DNA from: Bacteroidales bacterium
GTDB taxonomy: Bacteria; Bacteroidota; Bacteroidia; Bacteroidales; ML635J-15
Length of the DNA: 53,270 nucleotides
Assembly (NCBI GenBank): GCA_027858835.1
Contig: JAQIBY010000013.1
Span: forward strand, 1-53,270
Direction: 5' to 3'
Shown here: positions 33,594 to 43,136 of the stretch, piece after piece
How positions within the stretch are numbered: the stretch's first letter is position 1
Layout: every line of letters begins with the position of its first letter
Notes under the pieces: generated by a model
What the model saw: only the letters and a program-made list of their open reading frames with translations
What the model was told of the DNA's origin: nothing
The model's database searches: none
Position numbers and translations under genes: made by a program

Positions 33594-35029
33594 TGAAAAA
33601 TATTCGGTACATAGCATTTCTATTCATCGCTTTTCTTGGTGCAGCTCCGGGTTCCAATGCACAGGAATTTAACCCGCAGGACTCGCTGATTATCGACTCA
33701 ACACATGTAGAGGACATCAAACGGGCGGACAAACCAATCACACGCATCCTGTTTATCTTCGATTCATCGCAAAGTATGCTCGGACGTTGGGACGGAAGAC
33801 GAAAAATCGATGTCGCAAGAAATCTTATGTCTGAATTGTTGGACTCGCTCGCCACAGTCGAAGGGCTGGAAATCGGGCTCCGAGTTTACGGACATCAAAA
33901 ACCCGTACCTCCGCAAGATTGCAGCGATACAAAACTCGAAGTTCCATTTGAACCCGACAATATCGATAAAATAAAATTTGTGCTCGAAGGATTAGTTGCA
34001 CGAGGTACAACGCCCATTGCCCGCTCATTAGAAGAAGGCGCTTATGATTTCCCCGACGATGATTTCAGTAGAAATATTGTTATTTTAATTACCGATGGAG
34101 TGGAAGCATGCAATGGAGACCCATGCGCCGTATCCCTTGCACTGCAAAGCCGAGGTGTCATTTTGAAACCTTTCATTATCGGATTGGGACTTGACGTGGA
34201 ATTTAGAGACGTGTTTGAATGTGTCGGATTCTATTTTGACGCAACCACGAGTCGTGAATTCCGCCATGCGCTTCGTGCGGTAATGGATCAAGTGCTTAAC
34301 TACACAACTGCACAAGTAAATTTACTCGACACAGACGGCAACCCCACCGAAACCAATGCCACCATGACATTCCACGACAGACTTTCAGGCGACATTCGAT
34401 ATAATTACATGCACACCATTAACGAACAAGGAAATCCGGATACTGTACTTTTGGATATCATGACAAAATATGATTTAGTTGTGCATACCATTCCTCCGGT
34501 CAGGAAAGACAGCATTGTACTCAACCCTGGAATCCATAATATCATTAGTTTACCTGCACCACAAGGATATTTACGCATTGAAATTCCCGGTGGAAATTCG
34601 CGCGACAGCCTTGTTGAATGTATTGTACGAAAACAAGGAGATCCCACAACGCTTAACGTGCAACAAATACATCAAACAGGGAAATATATCACTGGAAATT
34701 ATGACATTGAAGTACTCACCATTCCAAGAAAAAGCTTTACGGATGTAAATATAAAACAGACCTTTGTAAGTAAAATCCAAATTCCCGAACCCGGGGAAAT
34801 TATCATCCATTTTAACGAGCCCGTTATCGGGGACATTTTGCATGAAGACGGAGATTTTCTGGAATCTGTTTACAAATTATCACCCTACAAAAACAATTAC
34901 AGCATTCGCTTATTACCAGGCAGATACCGCTTGGTTTATCGCGATGCAAAAGATAAAAAAACAAAATACACCGTTGAAAAACGATTTAATGTTTACTCAG
35001 GACAACATTTTGAAATTAAAACAAAATAA
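33593..35029 (+). CDS. Secreted von Willebrand factor A domain protein
   Basis: 478 residues, signal peptide [27 protein letters not shown] domain about residues 50-235 with an intact MIDAS: FDSSQSM (DxSxS), [11 protein letters not shown] (Thr), [14 protein letters not shown] (Asp). The rest (about 240-478) has beta-sandwich-like sections ([39 protein letters not shown]) perhaps for partner binding. Such proteins are usually periplasmic or surface adhesion/assembly factors. Its position between the halves of transketolase, with a 1-nt overlap on one side and 2-nt gap on the other, is unexpected for a metabolic operon. Confidence 0.85.
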   Translation: MKNIRYIAFLFIAFLGAAPGSNAQEFNPQDSLIIDSTHVEDIKRADKPITRILFIFDSSQSMLGRWDGRRKIDVARNLMSELLDSLATVEGLEIGLRVYGHQKPVPPQDCSDTKLEVPFEPDNIDKIKFVLEGLVARGTTPIARSLEEGAYDFPDDDFSRNIVILITDGVEACNGDPCAVSLALQSRGVILKPFIIGLGLDVEFRDVFECVGFYFDATTSREFRHALRAVMDQVLNYTTAQVNLLDTDGNPTETNATMTFHDRLSGDIRYNYMHTINEQGNPDTVLLDIMTKYDLVVHTIPPVRKDSIVLNPGIHNIISLPAPQGYLRIEIPGGNSRDSLVECIVRKQGDPTTLNVQQIHQTGKYITGNYDIEVLTIPRKSFTDVNIKQTFVSKIQIPEPGEIIIHFNEPVIGDILHEDGDFLESVYKLSPYKNNYSIRLLPGRYRLVYRDAKDKKTKYTVEKRFNVYSGQHFEIKTK

Positions 35030-35031
35030 GC

Positions 35032-35985
35032 ATGAAAGCATTTGAAGTTCAAAATCATAAAGACACACGTTCCGGCTTTGGCGCAGGACTCGAAGAATTA
35101 GGAAAAACAAATGATAAGGTGGTTGCATTATGTGCCGATTTAACCGGATCATTAAAAATGAACGCTTTTGCGGATAATCATCCGAAACGCTTCATTCAAA
35201 CCGGAATTGCAGAAGCCAATATGATAGGGATGGCAGCAGGATTAGCAACTGCCGGGAAAATCCCGTTCGCCGGTACATTTGCAAATTTTGCAACCGGTCG
35301 CGTTTACGATCAAATCAGACAATCCGTTGCTTATTCAAACAAAAATGTAAAAATCTGCGCCTCACATGCCGGATTAACCCTTGGTGAAGATGGAGCAACA
35401 CATCAAATTCTTGAAGATATCGGTTTGATGAAAATGCTGCCGGGAATGGTAGTAATTAATCCTTGCGATTACAATCAAACTAAAGCAGCAACAATCGCAA
35501 TTGCTAACTATGTAGGACCTGTTTATTTACGTTTCGGACGGCCAAAAGTACCGAATTTCACCCCGGAAAATCAGCATTTTGAAATTGGGCAAGCCGTTCA
35601 CCTCGATGAAGGAAGCGATTTAACAATCATTGCAACCGGACACTTAGTTTGGAAAGCAATTGAAGCGGCTCAAAAACTCGAAAAAAACGGAATCTCTGTT
35701 GATTTAATAAATATTCACACAATTAAACCTTTGGACAAAGAAGCCATCTTACAATCAGTAAGTAAAACTGGTGCTGTAGTTACAGCAGAAGAGCATATGA
35801 TGAATGGAGGACTTGGAGATTCCGTCGCACAATTGTTAGCACATTATTTACCTTGTCCGATTGAAATGGTAGCCGTAGATGACAGCTTTGGTGAAAGCGG
35901 AAAACCCGAAGAACTGATGACAAAATACGGACTTGACACACCAGACATTATTGAAGCTGCTGAACGCGCCATAGCACGCAAATAA
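35032..35985 (+). CDS. Transketolase, C-terminal subunit
   Basis: 317 residues: pyrimidine-binding domain with [60 protein letters not shown], and a C-terminal domain with [18 protein letters not shown] and [18 protein letters not shown]. With the product of 32748-33593 it would form a heteromeric transketolase of the non-oxidative pentose phosphate pathway. Split transketolases are common in Bacteroidota and other bacteria, so this is not a break. The ECF sigma gene begins 6 nt downstream. Confidence 0.93.
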   Translation: MKAFEVQNHKDTRSGFGAGLEELGKTNDKVVALCADLTGSLKMNAFADNHPKRFIQTGIAEANMIGMAAGLATAGKIPFAGTFANFATGRVYDQIRQSVAYSNKNVKICASHAGLTLGEDGATHQILEDIGLMKMLPGMVVINPCDYNQTKAATIAIANYVGPVYLRFGRPKVPNFTPENQHFEIGQAVHLDEGSDLTIIATGHLVWKAIEAAQKLEKNGISVDLINIHTIKPLDKEAILQSVSKTGAVVTAEEHMMNGGLGDSVAQLLAHYLPCPIEMVAVDDSFGESGKPEELMTKYGLDTPDIIEAAERAIARK

Positions 35986-35991
35986 GGCTGA

Positions 35992-36540
35992 ATGAACGAA
36001 CATCTTGACGACCGGGAAATATTAGAACGCTTCAGGACAGATAATCCTGATTACGCATTTCATTTGTTGGTAAAAAAGTATCAGGAAAAACTTTATGCAT
36101 CCATTCGGAAAGTATTAGTCAATCATGAGGATACAAACGATGTGCTGCAAGAAACCCTCATAAAAATTTATCAAAATCTTAATACATTCAGATCTGATTC
36201 TCAATTATTCTCATGGATGTATCGTATCGCAATCAATGAAGCGCTCGGGTTTATCCGAAAACAAAAACGCAAATATGTTTTTTCATCATTATCTTATGAA
36301 GACAGTCTGATTCAATCGCTTCATGCGGACAGCTTTTTTGACGGCGATGCGCTGCAAAAAAAATTACAGGAAGCCATTTTAAAATTACCGCAAAAACAAC
36401 GACTAGTTTTTAATATGAAATATTACGACAACTTAAAATACGATGAAATTTCCGAAATATTGAAAACCAGCACAGGCGCACTCAAAGCATCATATCATCA
36501 TGCAGTGAAAAAAATTGAAAAATATTTGCAAGAAGATTAA
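35992..36540 (+). CDS. ECF-type RNA polymerase sigma factor
   Basis: 182 residues. Region 2 (about 25-90) with LYASIRKVLVNHEDTNDVLQ and TLIKIYQNLNTFRSDSQLFS followed by WMYRIAINEAL; region 4 (about 120-178) with ILKLPQKQRLVFNMKYYDNL, then KYDEISEILKTSTGALKASY. No domain 1.1 or 3. It heads a three-gene set with a one-pass membrane protein and a CpxP-like protein, suggesting envelope-stress control in which the membrane protein is an anti-sigma factor. Close spacing to the transketolase gene suggests read-through. Confidence 0.92.
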   Translation: MNEHLDDREILERFRTDNPDYAFHLLVKKYQEKLYASIRKVLVNHEDTNDVLQETLIKIYQNLNTFRSDSQLFSWMYRIAINEALGFIRKQKRKYVFSSLSYEDSLIQSLHADSFFDGDALQKKLQEAILKLPQKQRLVFNMKYYDNLKYDEISEILKTSTGALKASYHHAVKKIEKYLQED

Positions 36541-36571
36541 ACGAAATCAGTAATTTAGCATCTAAAGTATA

Positions 36572-36991
36572 ATGAAACGATTAAACGACATACCGAAAAA
36601 AGATCCCTTCAAAGCACCGGACGGTTACTTTGAAACACTCCCTGATAAAGTGCGGGACAGAATTCAGGCTGAAAAGCAAGCAGATGCGAAGCCCGGATTT
36701 TTCGCTGTTTTCAAACCATACCTATACTTTGCCGGATTTTTTATTGCACTCGCTTTTCTTTTTAAAGTCGGACTAAATACTTTTACCGGTGATTATCACG
36801 ACCAACAAATTATTGCCAATCAAACAGAAACTGTAGAATCTGAATATTTTGAGTATGATATGATTTCCGAAGAAACAATTTATGCGGCAATTTTAGCGGA
36901 AAATACTGATGAAGAAACCGAAATCCCTGAGGAAACCATGATTGCTTACCTTACACAGGACGATTATAGCAGCATATTGTATTATGAATAA
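36572..36991 (+). CDS. Candidate anti-sigma factor (one-pass membrane protein)
   Basis: 139 residues: a cytoplasmic N-terminus with the motif DPFKAPDGYFETLPDKVRDR (about 11-30), common in proteins following Bacteroidota ECF sigma genes, one membrane helix (PYLYFAGFFIALAFLFKVGL), then an acidic periplasmic tail (EYDMISEETIYAAILAENTD and more). No zinc anti-sigma motif is present. Function inferred from position and topology. Confidence 0.7.
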   Translation: MKRLNDIPKKDPFKAPDGYFETLPDKVRDRIQAEKQADAKPGFFAVFKPYLYFAGFFIALAFLFKVGLNTFTGDYHDQQIIANQTETVESEYFEYDMISEETIYAAILAENTDEETEIPEETMIAYLTQDDYSSILYYE

Positions 36992-37003
36992 AACTGAAAA
37001 ATT

Positions 37004-37495
37004 ATGAAACGTATTTATATTATTTTCCTTATCAGTCTCATCCCACTAATGACTTTCTCACAGCGTCATCACGGACAAGGCAGAATGCAAAAAATTTCTC
37101 ATGAAGAAATGCGCTCCGAAAAAGTCGCTTACCTGACTACTCAAATTGATTTGAGTATGGATGAAGCACAAAAATTCTGGCCAATTTACAATGCATATCA
37201 AAAAGAATTTGAGTCATTAATTACTGAAGCTCATGACATTATGTTTTTCTTTGATGAAAATGAAAGCAACTTGAGTAATACTGAAGTAGAAACAAAAATT
37301 GACCGCTTAATACAAATTGACGAAGAAAAAGCAGCAGTGGCTTCAAAATATCACAAACTGTTTAAAACTGTACTTTCAAATCAAAAAATCGCAAAACTAT
37401 ATTGCGCCGAACAAGGCTTTAGAAGACATCTACTTGAAAAATACCGCCAACACGGACGGGGTGGGAATATGCCACCACCAGAAATGAAAGAATAA
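37004..37495 (+). CDS. Periplasmic CpxP/Spy-like protein
   Basis: 163 residues with a signal peptide (MKRIYIIFLISLIPLMTFS). The mature part is mostly helical, with an LTTQIDLSMDEAQKFWPIYN segment that matches the 'LTxxQ'-like pattern of CpxP/Spy chaperones and the following YQKEFESLITEA; C-terminus is His/Pro/Gly-rich. Spy/CpxP proteins bind unfolded proteins and modulate envelope stress sensing. Third gene of the sigma cassette; ends before a strong terminator. Confidence 0.7.
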   Translation: MKRIYIIFLISLIPLMTFSQRHHGQGRMQKISHEEMRSEKVAYLTTQIDLSMDEAQKFWPIYNAYQKEFESLITEAHDIMFFFDENESNLSNTEVETKIDRLIQIDEEKAAVASKYHKLFKTVLSNQKIAKLYCAEQGFRRHLLEKYRQHGRGGNMPPPEMKE

Positions 37496-37547
37496 TTTTA
37501 CACATTATTGCTTTAGCAAAAAGCAATTCTTAAAAAATCGTAAAATA

Positions 37548-37580
37548 AACAGCCCCGATTTCAAATAAATCGGGGCTGTT
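37548..37580. terminator. Bidirectional terminator between convergent genes
   Basis: A stem of 14 bp (AACAGCCCCGATTT with its complement ending at 37580), 5-nt loop CAAAT, then ctgttta on the plus side and A/T-rich flank on the minus side. Serves the sigma cassette (plus) and the dipeptidase (minus). A smaller 7-bp hairpin ATTGCTT/AAGCAAT at 37507-37527 precedes it. Confidence 0.85.
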
Positions 37581-37602
37581 CTGTTTATGTAGTTAACTAT
37601 TT

Positions 37603-39213
37603 CTAAAACCCCAATCCAAACCTCTGCCAGTACTCATCCTCAAGTTGTTTCCAGCGGTATTTTGTTTGACCGGTAAAATCACGAGTAAAATCATTCAGCA
37701 ATTCCTGAGCGGCTTCCTTCTCCCCTTTTTCAAGCAATTCGTTCACCTGCTTTTCAATTTCAGCCGTTTCGCGTGTTGCTTTTTCTTCAAAGTATGAAAC
37801 CTCCTCTATCATTCCGTCTCTGGTTGATTGCCATTGCAAGGTAGCCAGTTTATTTGCTTTACGATAATCCCAAATAGTAGCATCCTCACGGTAGCGCTTT
37901 TGTCCACAATACGCAAAACTTTCAGGCAGTTCAGTTGTCCCTGCAAAAATCGGAATTCGAGGACTTTGTGCCGGATTATCGAATGAGAACCATACCAGAC
38001 CTCCAATTTCATCAGGCAGCCAATCTCTCAATTGAATAATGTGTGAATATGAGCACCATGACACAGCAACCGTACGTTGGAATTCTACGGTTTCCTCAGC
38101 CAAGGCATTATAAATATTTCTTTCATTGCGCATAGGCCAAGGCTGTGCAATTTCTGATTTCACTGTATCTACACCAATTTCCTCGCCTGTCTCTTCGTCG
38201 TACTTTTTCTTAGCGACTAAAAGGTTTTGAGTCATATCATACTCAGTCCCCTCATAGGTTTCACGATACAAGGCAATTACATCATGTACAGATACTTTCT
38301 CATCAGGTTTCAATGAGAATGGCAATTCGTCTGCTTCATAATCAAGTTTCAAAGAAGGAGCCAATGCATCCAGAATAAAATATTCACGAATTTTAAATGG
38401 TTTTTCGACAGTGCCGTATGCCTTCCAGAATTTGAATTCACTTTCACCATCCCAGAGATCCAATTTTTTAGCAACTTTTTTTACATTTTTTGAAGCCATA
38501 AAATAGTCAGGATTATCTAGATCCAATGTCCCAATGCGGGAAATATTCGCAGATACGCCCACATGATCATCCGGAATACGCTGAGCAGCCCAAACACCAC
38601 CTACTTTTTTAGGACCTTCCCCAAAAATCTCCATTTGCCAGATTTCATTTTTATCTGCTATCGTGATGCATTCCCCCCAGTCTCCGTATCCATATTTGTC
38701 AATCAAATCAGCAATCAGTTGAATTGCCTGCCGAGCAGTAGTACATCGCTGTAATGCTAGACGTTGCAATTCCTCAACATGGAACCAAGCGTCTTCATTC
38801 ACTAGTTCTTCATGACCAACAATGGTGGTTTCTCCCATGGCCAATTGTTTCTCATTCAAACAGGGATAAGCAGTATTCAGATAAGCATATACATGCTCAG
38901 CCTGAGGAATTTCCCCGGCAACTTCCACACCACGCATATCCCATGGAGTTTCAGTTTTTAAACGATATTTATAGATTTTATCGGTTGTGTCATTTTCAAA
39001 CGTCTGCGCTTTTTCCATCTGCAACCAAGTACGATATCTGCCATCGCAGGTATGACTGGTAATTACTGAGCCATCAGTTGATGCTTTTTTCCCAACTAAA
39101 ATACTGGTACAACTCTCTCCAAAATACGGATCATTCATCTGATTGTAAATGCGTTGTGAATTTCCAGACATCACAAATAACAACAATGCTGCAAATAAAA
39201 AATTTCGTATCAT
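37603..39213 (-). CDS. C69-family secreted dipeptidase
   Basis: 536 residues with a signal peptide (MIRNFLFAALLLFVMSGNSQ). Peptidase C69 (PepD-like): SCTSILVGKKASTDGSVITS carries the nucleophile Cys (about residue 35), followed by HTCDGRYRTWLQMEKA and TTIVGHEELVNEDAWFHVEE, then ITIADKNEIWQMEIFG and SWCSYSHIIQLRDWLP. These Ntn hydrolases cleave dipeptides and expose the Cys by self-processing; here a propeptide of about 34 residues including the signal would be removed. Role: peptide use in the periplasm or outside. Confidence 0.88.
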   Translation of the reverse strand: MIRNFLFAALLLFVMSGNSQRIYNQMNDPYFGESCTSILVGKKASTDGSVITSHTCDGRYRTWLQMEKAQTFENDTTDKIYKYRLKTETPWDMRGVEVAGEIPQAEHVYAYLNTAYPCLNEKQLAMGETTIVGHEELVNEDAWFHVEELQRLALQRCTTARQAIQLIADLIDKYGYGDWGECITIADKNEIWQMEIFGEGPKKVGGVWAAQRIPDDHVGVSANISRIGTLDLDNPDYFMASKNVKKVAKKLDLWDGESEFKFWKAYGTVEKPFKIREYFILDALAPSLKLDYEADELPFSLKPDEKVSVHDVIALYRETYEGTEYDMTQNLLVAKKKYDEETGEEIGVDTVKSEIAQPWPMRNERNIYNALAEETVEFQRTVAVSWCSYSHIIQLRDWLPDEIGGLVWFSFDNPAQSPRIPIFAGTTELPESFAYCGQKRYREDATIWDYRKANKLATLQWQSTRDGMIEEVSYFEEKATRETAEIEKQVNELLEKGEKEAAQELLNDFTRDFTGQTKYRWKQLEDEYWQRFGLGF

Positions 39214-39235
39214 ATGTTAAGTTTTCAATTTGAAC

Positions 39236-39267
39236 GAAAAATACAATTTATTTACGATGGAATCAAA
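39236..39267 (-). promoter_or_regulatory. Promoter of the C69 dipeptidase gene
   Basis: On the minus strand: TTTG (39264-39267), 20 nt, TATTTTTC (39236-39243; one mismatch to TAnnTTTG). Distance to the ATG is 22 nt. Confidence 0.5.
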
Positions 39268-39290
39268 TAAACAAATCAAAACAAATCCCT

Positions 39291-39367
39291 ACCTGACAGG
39301 TCTGCACTAAACAACTGTAGGATGATTAAATATCTGTAGGACCCTGATTATGGGAGACCTGACAGGT
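39291..39367. repeat. Two more ACCTGACAGGT palindromes
   Basis: Copies at 39291-39301 and 39357-39367, separated by 55 nt that contain a direct repeat CTGTAGGA twice. Same sequence as at 32624-32634. Intergenic, so probably a dispersed palindromic repeat family. Confidence 0.6.
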
Positions 39368-39399
39368 GGTATTCACAAAACTGTTTTTATAACCAAAGG

Positions 39400-40131
39400 C
39401 TAGTTACTTGCTGAAACAACCAATGCTTTACTTTCTGATGAAAAGTTCTCTTTAGAAAAACTCCCATAAGCACAAATATCAGTAAAACCAGCAGTTTCAA
39501 GTAATGAAATCAATCGCTTCTTACGAATAGGATAAAGTAAAACAGAATTATCAATTGTTTGGGCATTTTCTTTGACCAATAAATGAGTATCAAATTGAAT
39601 TTTCCCTGTATCAGACTGAAAAACATATTTTCGTTCAAAACGAATGTAGTCATTCTCAATGCTTGGCAATTCATCAATTGCATTATCTAAAACTCTGTCA
39701 TAATTAACAATCTGAAACATAAAGCACCCATTTTCTTTCAGTACCGAATATACAGCAGTAAAAAACTCAAGAATCTCATTCTCAGAACTCAAGTGCACAA
39801 TGGTATTTCCAAAGCATATTACCGAATCAAATTGATTTTCATGAAAGACTTGTCCTAAAGACAACATGTTTTCCTGCTTAATATCCAAATTAGAAAGACC
39901 TTTTGCTTTTTCCTGAGCAAAATAACACAACTGTTCATCAAGATCAATTCCTATAACAGACTGAAAGCTGTCTGATAGTTTAACTGACATATCCCCCACT
40001 GCGCAACCAACATCCAAAATACTGGAGTTTGACAAATCAGAAGTAAGGTTGGATTTTACAAATTTTACCTGTGACTCTTTCACAGGAAAAATGTGATGAT
40101 AATAAGGAGCGATGCTTTCATAAAACTTCAT
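39400..40131 (-). CDS. Class I SAM-dependent methyltransferase
   Basis: About 243 residues from the ATG at 40129-40131 (a TTG two codons upstream is possible). Motif I: SILDVGCAVGDMSVKLSDSF; motif II: VIGIDLDEQL; then NQFDSVICFGNTIVHLSSEN and VLKENGCFMFQIVNYDRVLD. Family similar to methyltransferases 11/25, substrate unknown. It lies alone, between the C69 dipeptidase and rluD. Confidence 0.83.
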   Translation of the reverse strand: MKFYESIAPYYHHIFPVKESQVKFVKSNLTSDLSNSSILDVGCAVGDMSVKLSDSFQSVIGIDLDEQLCYFAQEKAKGLSNLDIKQENMLSLGQVFHENQFDSVICFGNTIVHLSSENEILEFFTAVYSVLKENGCFMFQIVNYDRVLDNAIDELPSIENDYIRFERKYVFQSDTGKIQFDTHLLVKENAQTIDNSVLLYPIRKKRLISLLETAGFTDICAYGSFSKENFSSESKALVVSASN

Positions 40132-40228
40132 ACACAAATAGCTTTATCACAAAACAATAAGCGAGGAATATAGTTTAAAGAATTCATTGAAATAAACACA
40201 ATTCGTCCCTAACAAATACGATTAAACT

Positions 40229-41281
40229 TTAAATTTCCCGATTGGAAACATAAGCACGCCATTTCTCAATTGCCAGTCTCATATCTTCCGGAATCTCAGA
40301 ATCAAACATCATTTGCTCACCACTTACCGGATGAATAAATCCGAGTTCTTTGGCATGCAAAGCCTGACGAGGTAATATGGTAAAACAATTTTGAACAAAC
40401 TGCTTGTATTTCGTAAATACCGTTCCACGCAGAACCTTATCGCCGCCATAAGTTGAATCATTAAATAATGGATGCCCAATGTACTGAAAATGCACACGAA
40501 TCTGATGCGTTCGTCCGGTTTCCAAGCGACATTCCACCAAATTAACATAACCCAACTCTTCAATCACTTTATAATGCGTCACTGCATGTTTCCCTAAATC
40601 TTCATCGGGAAAAACATACATTATTTTACGATTTTTTAAGCTTCTGCCAACATTTCCAGTAATGGTTCCCTCAGCCGGCTTAGGCAAGCCCCAAACCATA
40701 GCGATGTATTTTCGATGTGAAGTTTTATTAAAAAATTGTTTTGACAAATGGGTTAAGGCATGCTCTGTTTTTGCAACCACAAGCAAACCGCTGGTATCTT
40801 TATCGATACGATGAACTAATCCGGGACGCTCATTTCCACCTTCAAACATTGGCAAATGTTTAAATCGGTAAACCAATGCATTGAGCAAGGTTCCGGTGTA
40901 ATGTCCATAAGAAGGATGCACAACCATCCCTGCCGGTTTATTGACAACAATCAGACTTTCATCTTCATACACAACTTCAATAGGAATATCTTCAGGGATA
41001 AGTTCAATGTCCCGTTTCGGATAATCCATTTGAATACTAACCTCATCACCGGGTTTAACTTTGTAATTCGATTTTCGGGCTATCCCGTTTACAAGTACAT
41101 TTCCTGCATCTGCAGCAGCCTGAATTTTATTTCTCGAGGAGTTTTGCAAACGGTCAACAAGAAATCGATCTAACCTTAGTGCCGCTTGTCCGGGGTCAGC
41201 CTTAAACCGATGATGCTCAAAAGTTTGTGATTCTTCACGTTCGTCGTCTAATATTTCGTCAAATTCCGGATTTTCTGTCAT
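40229..41281 (-). CDS. rluD: 23S rRNA pseudouridine synthase RluD
   Basis: 350 residues. N-terminal S4 RNA-binding domain (LRLDRFLVDRLQNSSRNKIQ), then the RluA-family core with ESLIVVNKPAGMVVHPSYGH and the catalytic loop LVHRIDKDTSGLLVVAKTEH (Asp nucleophile), RKYIAMVWGLP, and the C-terminal ECRLETGRTHQIRVHFQYIG. RluD makes pseudouridines 1911, 1915 and 1917 in helix 69 of 23S rRNA. Start overlaps nothing; 4 nt separate it from the upstream T9SS gene, so it belongs to the PASTA-T9SS-rluD operon. Confidence 0.9.
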   Translation of the reverse strand: MTENPEFDEILDDEREESQTFEHHRFKADPGQAALRLDRFLVDRLQNSSRNKIQAAADAGNVLVNGIARKSNYKVKPGDEVSIQMDYPKRDIELIPEDIPIEVVYEDESLIVVNKPAGMVVHPSYGHYTGTLLNALVYRFKHLPMFEGGNERPGLVHRIDKDTSGLLVVAKTEHALTHLSKQFFNKTSHRKYIAMVWGLPKPAEGTITGNVGRSLKNRKIMYVFPDEDLGKHAVTHYKVIEELGYVNLVECRLETGRTHQIRVHFQYIGHPLFNDSTYGGDKVLRGTVFTKYKQFVQNCFTILPRQALHAKELGFIHPVSGEQMMFDSEIPEDMRLAIEKWRAYVSNREI

Positions 41282-41285
41282 TCCC

Positions 41286-43136
41286 TTAGTTTCTTATCAA
41301 TAATTTTTGTTTCCCTATCATCCGGTTCTGCTTGTAAAACAGTACAATATACAGTGCATCGGTGAGATTTGAAATTTCATATTCATTCCGCTTTGCGACA
41401 TCATAAACGATGCGCCCGGTTGTGTTCACAATTTTTAGCCGCTCGTAATCCGTATCTTCGGCAACATAAAATTTCCCTTGAGCAGGATTTGGGTACAGTG
41501 CAAAATCTTGCATCGGGCTTTCCTTTTCAGGGATTGCCGTGTAAGGCTCTGTGCTAAACACAGGGCGAATCATAACTGCGCCTGACAAACTGCTTTGTTG
41601 CCATTCTCCAAACAAATTTATTCTCAGTTTATCGCTTGCATCCCGATTTTGGTCAAAACCTACATTTAACATATCATCCGAGGTTTTTGACCATCCGATA
41701 TGAAATGTATTATTAACGTAAACCGGTGTATCCAGAGCGTAATAACGATATTGATATAAACTGTCTTTAAACTCCGGCCTGACACCAATCTGATAAGCAA
41801 GCGTATCTCCCGGCAATCCTTCGTTATCCTCCCAAGCCATTAAATAAAAATAGTTGACATTTTCATCATTAAGGACATGATTGAAATAAATATTAACGCC
41901 GCGCAAAGTATCTCCGACAAGGGGCGTAAATTCATAAGCCAGTGAGGCAGAACTTGTCCCAACTCCACCAATACCATATCCAACTTCCGGAACACCGTCA
42001 TCATACGCATAATAATGCTCAAATTTCTGATAATAACGAACCGTGTCGTTCCAACGGAAAGGTTTCCGGATTGCTTCTTCGTCAGTACTAATAAAACCTT
42101 TTATCTCAAAACGTGCCGTATCTGTTTGATCTGAATCAAAAACATAAGGAACCGGTTTTGTGTAAGACATGGTTTCAAAAGGATAAATATTTTCACTGTC
42201 ATCGATTGATTCATATCCGGCTCCGTTTCCCCAAATATCCGAAATCACATATTGCCGATTGACACCCTGTTCGTTTTCTCCGTTACTTCGATACACAAAG
42301 CAAACGCTATCGGTAGGAACTTCAGCCTGATTTTGCAAATAATGTTTCCATGGAACCGCTTCAAATCCGGTGACAAATGAATCAAAATTCTTTATCATGG
42401 CGATATCGTTAATAATCGTATCATTAATACTTCGGGCTGTATCCAACCAAACATAATCTAAATTCCAAATGTCATTATTTGAGTTAAATGAAGGTTCAGG
42501 AGCATTTGCATAATTTGAGGCATAATTAAGAAAACGAAATTGAAATCCTTTTTTTAGCAAATATTCTTTCTGGATCGGAATTAATATATAATGAAAACTT
42601 GTATCTAATTCGCCGCCTGGCATATTCCAAACCGAATGCCAAGTTGTATCGGGTGAGCTAAACATTAAAACCAGAGAATCTTGTTCCTCTGGGATATGCG
42701 CATTTCCGCCACGTTGAACAGCAAAACTCAAATACACGGAATCTGCAACATTGTAATCCAAATCAATTGGACGTGAAGTTAACATCTCGGAAAGTTCTCC
42801 TGATGCTGATAATGACCGAATCACACCGAGGGAATCCGCCTGATCAAAGCTTGCAACACCGTATGAAATCGGATTTAGACCCCACATGTCATTCACAAAC
42901 ACGTCCCATCCTATCCATTTTTCCTGATTCGGATAAACCGTAATAACAGAAAAATCATCAAAAAAAGGCAAGCTTAATGTATCTGCAGTAACGGATTTTG
43001 TCATTGCAGCAGCAGCTTTCGATTTTGCAAAATTTGACAAAACAGGGTTTCCATCAAGCTCAATGAGTTGCTCTTGTGCAAAGCCCAGAATTGCAAACAG
43101 CAAAAAGGGAAATAGTATCAGTTTTTTAATCTTCAT
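41286..43136 (-). CDS. T9SS-secreted protein, function unknown
   Basis: About 616 residues from the ATG at 43134-43136. Signal peptide (MKIKKLILFPFLLFAILGFA-Q), then beta-rich domains with sections like SLPFFDDFSVITVYPNQEKW and LVLMFSSPDTTWHSVW, and a C-terminal type A sorting domain (DFALYPNPAQGKFYVAEDTD with VNTTGRIVYDVA). The long middle part has no recognised catalytic motif. It overlaps the PASTA gene by 11 nt, which suggests a linked role in cell-surface biology. Confidence 0.82.
   Translation of the reverse strand: MKIKKLILFPFLLFAILGFAQEQLIELDGNPVLSNFAKSKAAAAMTKSVTADTLSLPFFDDFSVITVYPNQEKWIGWDVFVNDMWGLNPISYGVASFDQADSLGVIRSLSASGELSEMLTSRPIDLDYNVADSVYLSFAVQRGGNAHIPEEQDSLVLMFSSPDTTWHSVWNMPGGELDTSFHYILIPIQKEYLLKKGFQFRFLNYASNYANAPEPSFNSNNDIWNLDYVWLDTARSINDTIINDIAMIKNFDSFVTGFEAVPWKHYLQNQAEVPTDSVCFVYRSNGENEQGVNRQYVISDIWGNGAGYESIDDSENIYPFETMSYTKPVPYVFDSDQTDTARFEIKGFISTDEEAIRKPFRWNDTVRYYQKFEHYYAYDDGVPEVGYGIGGVGTSSASLAYEFTPLVGDTLRGVNIYFNHVLNDENVNYFYLMAWEDNEGLPGDTLAYQIGVRPEFKDSLYQYRYYALDTPVYVNNTFHIGWSKTSDDMLNVGFDQNRDASDKLRINLFGEWQQSSLSGAVMIRPVFSTEPYTAIPEKESPMQDFALYPNPAQGKFYVAEDTDYERLKIVNTTGRIVYDVAKRNEYEISNLTDALYIVLFYKQNRMIGKQKLLIRN

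Noticed and set aside
32748-35985. Broken transketolase
   Set aside because: Each half is complete with its own start; split transketolase is normal in many bacteria.
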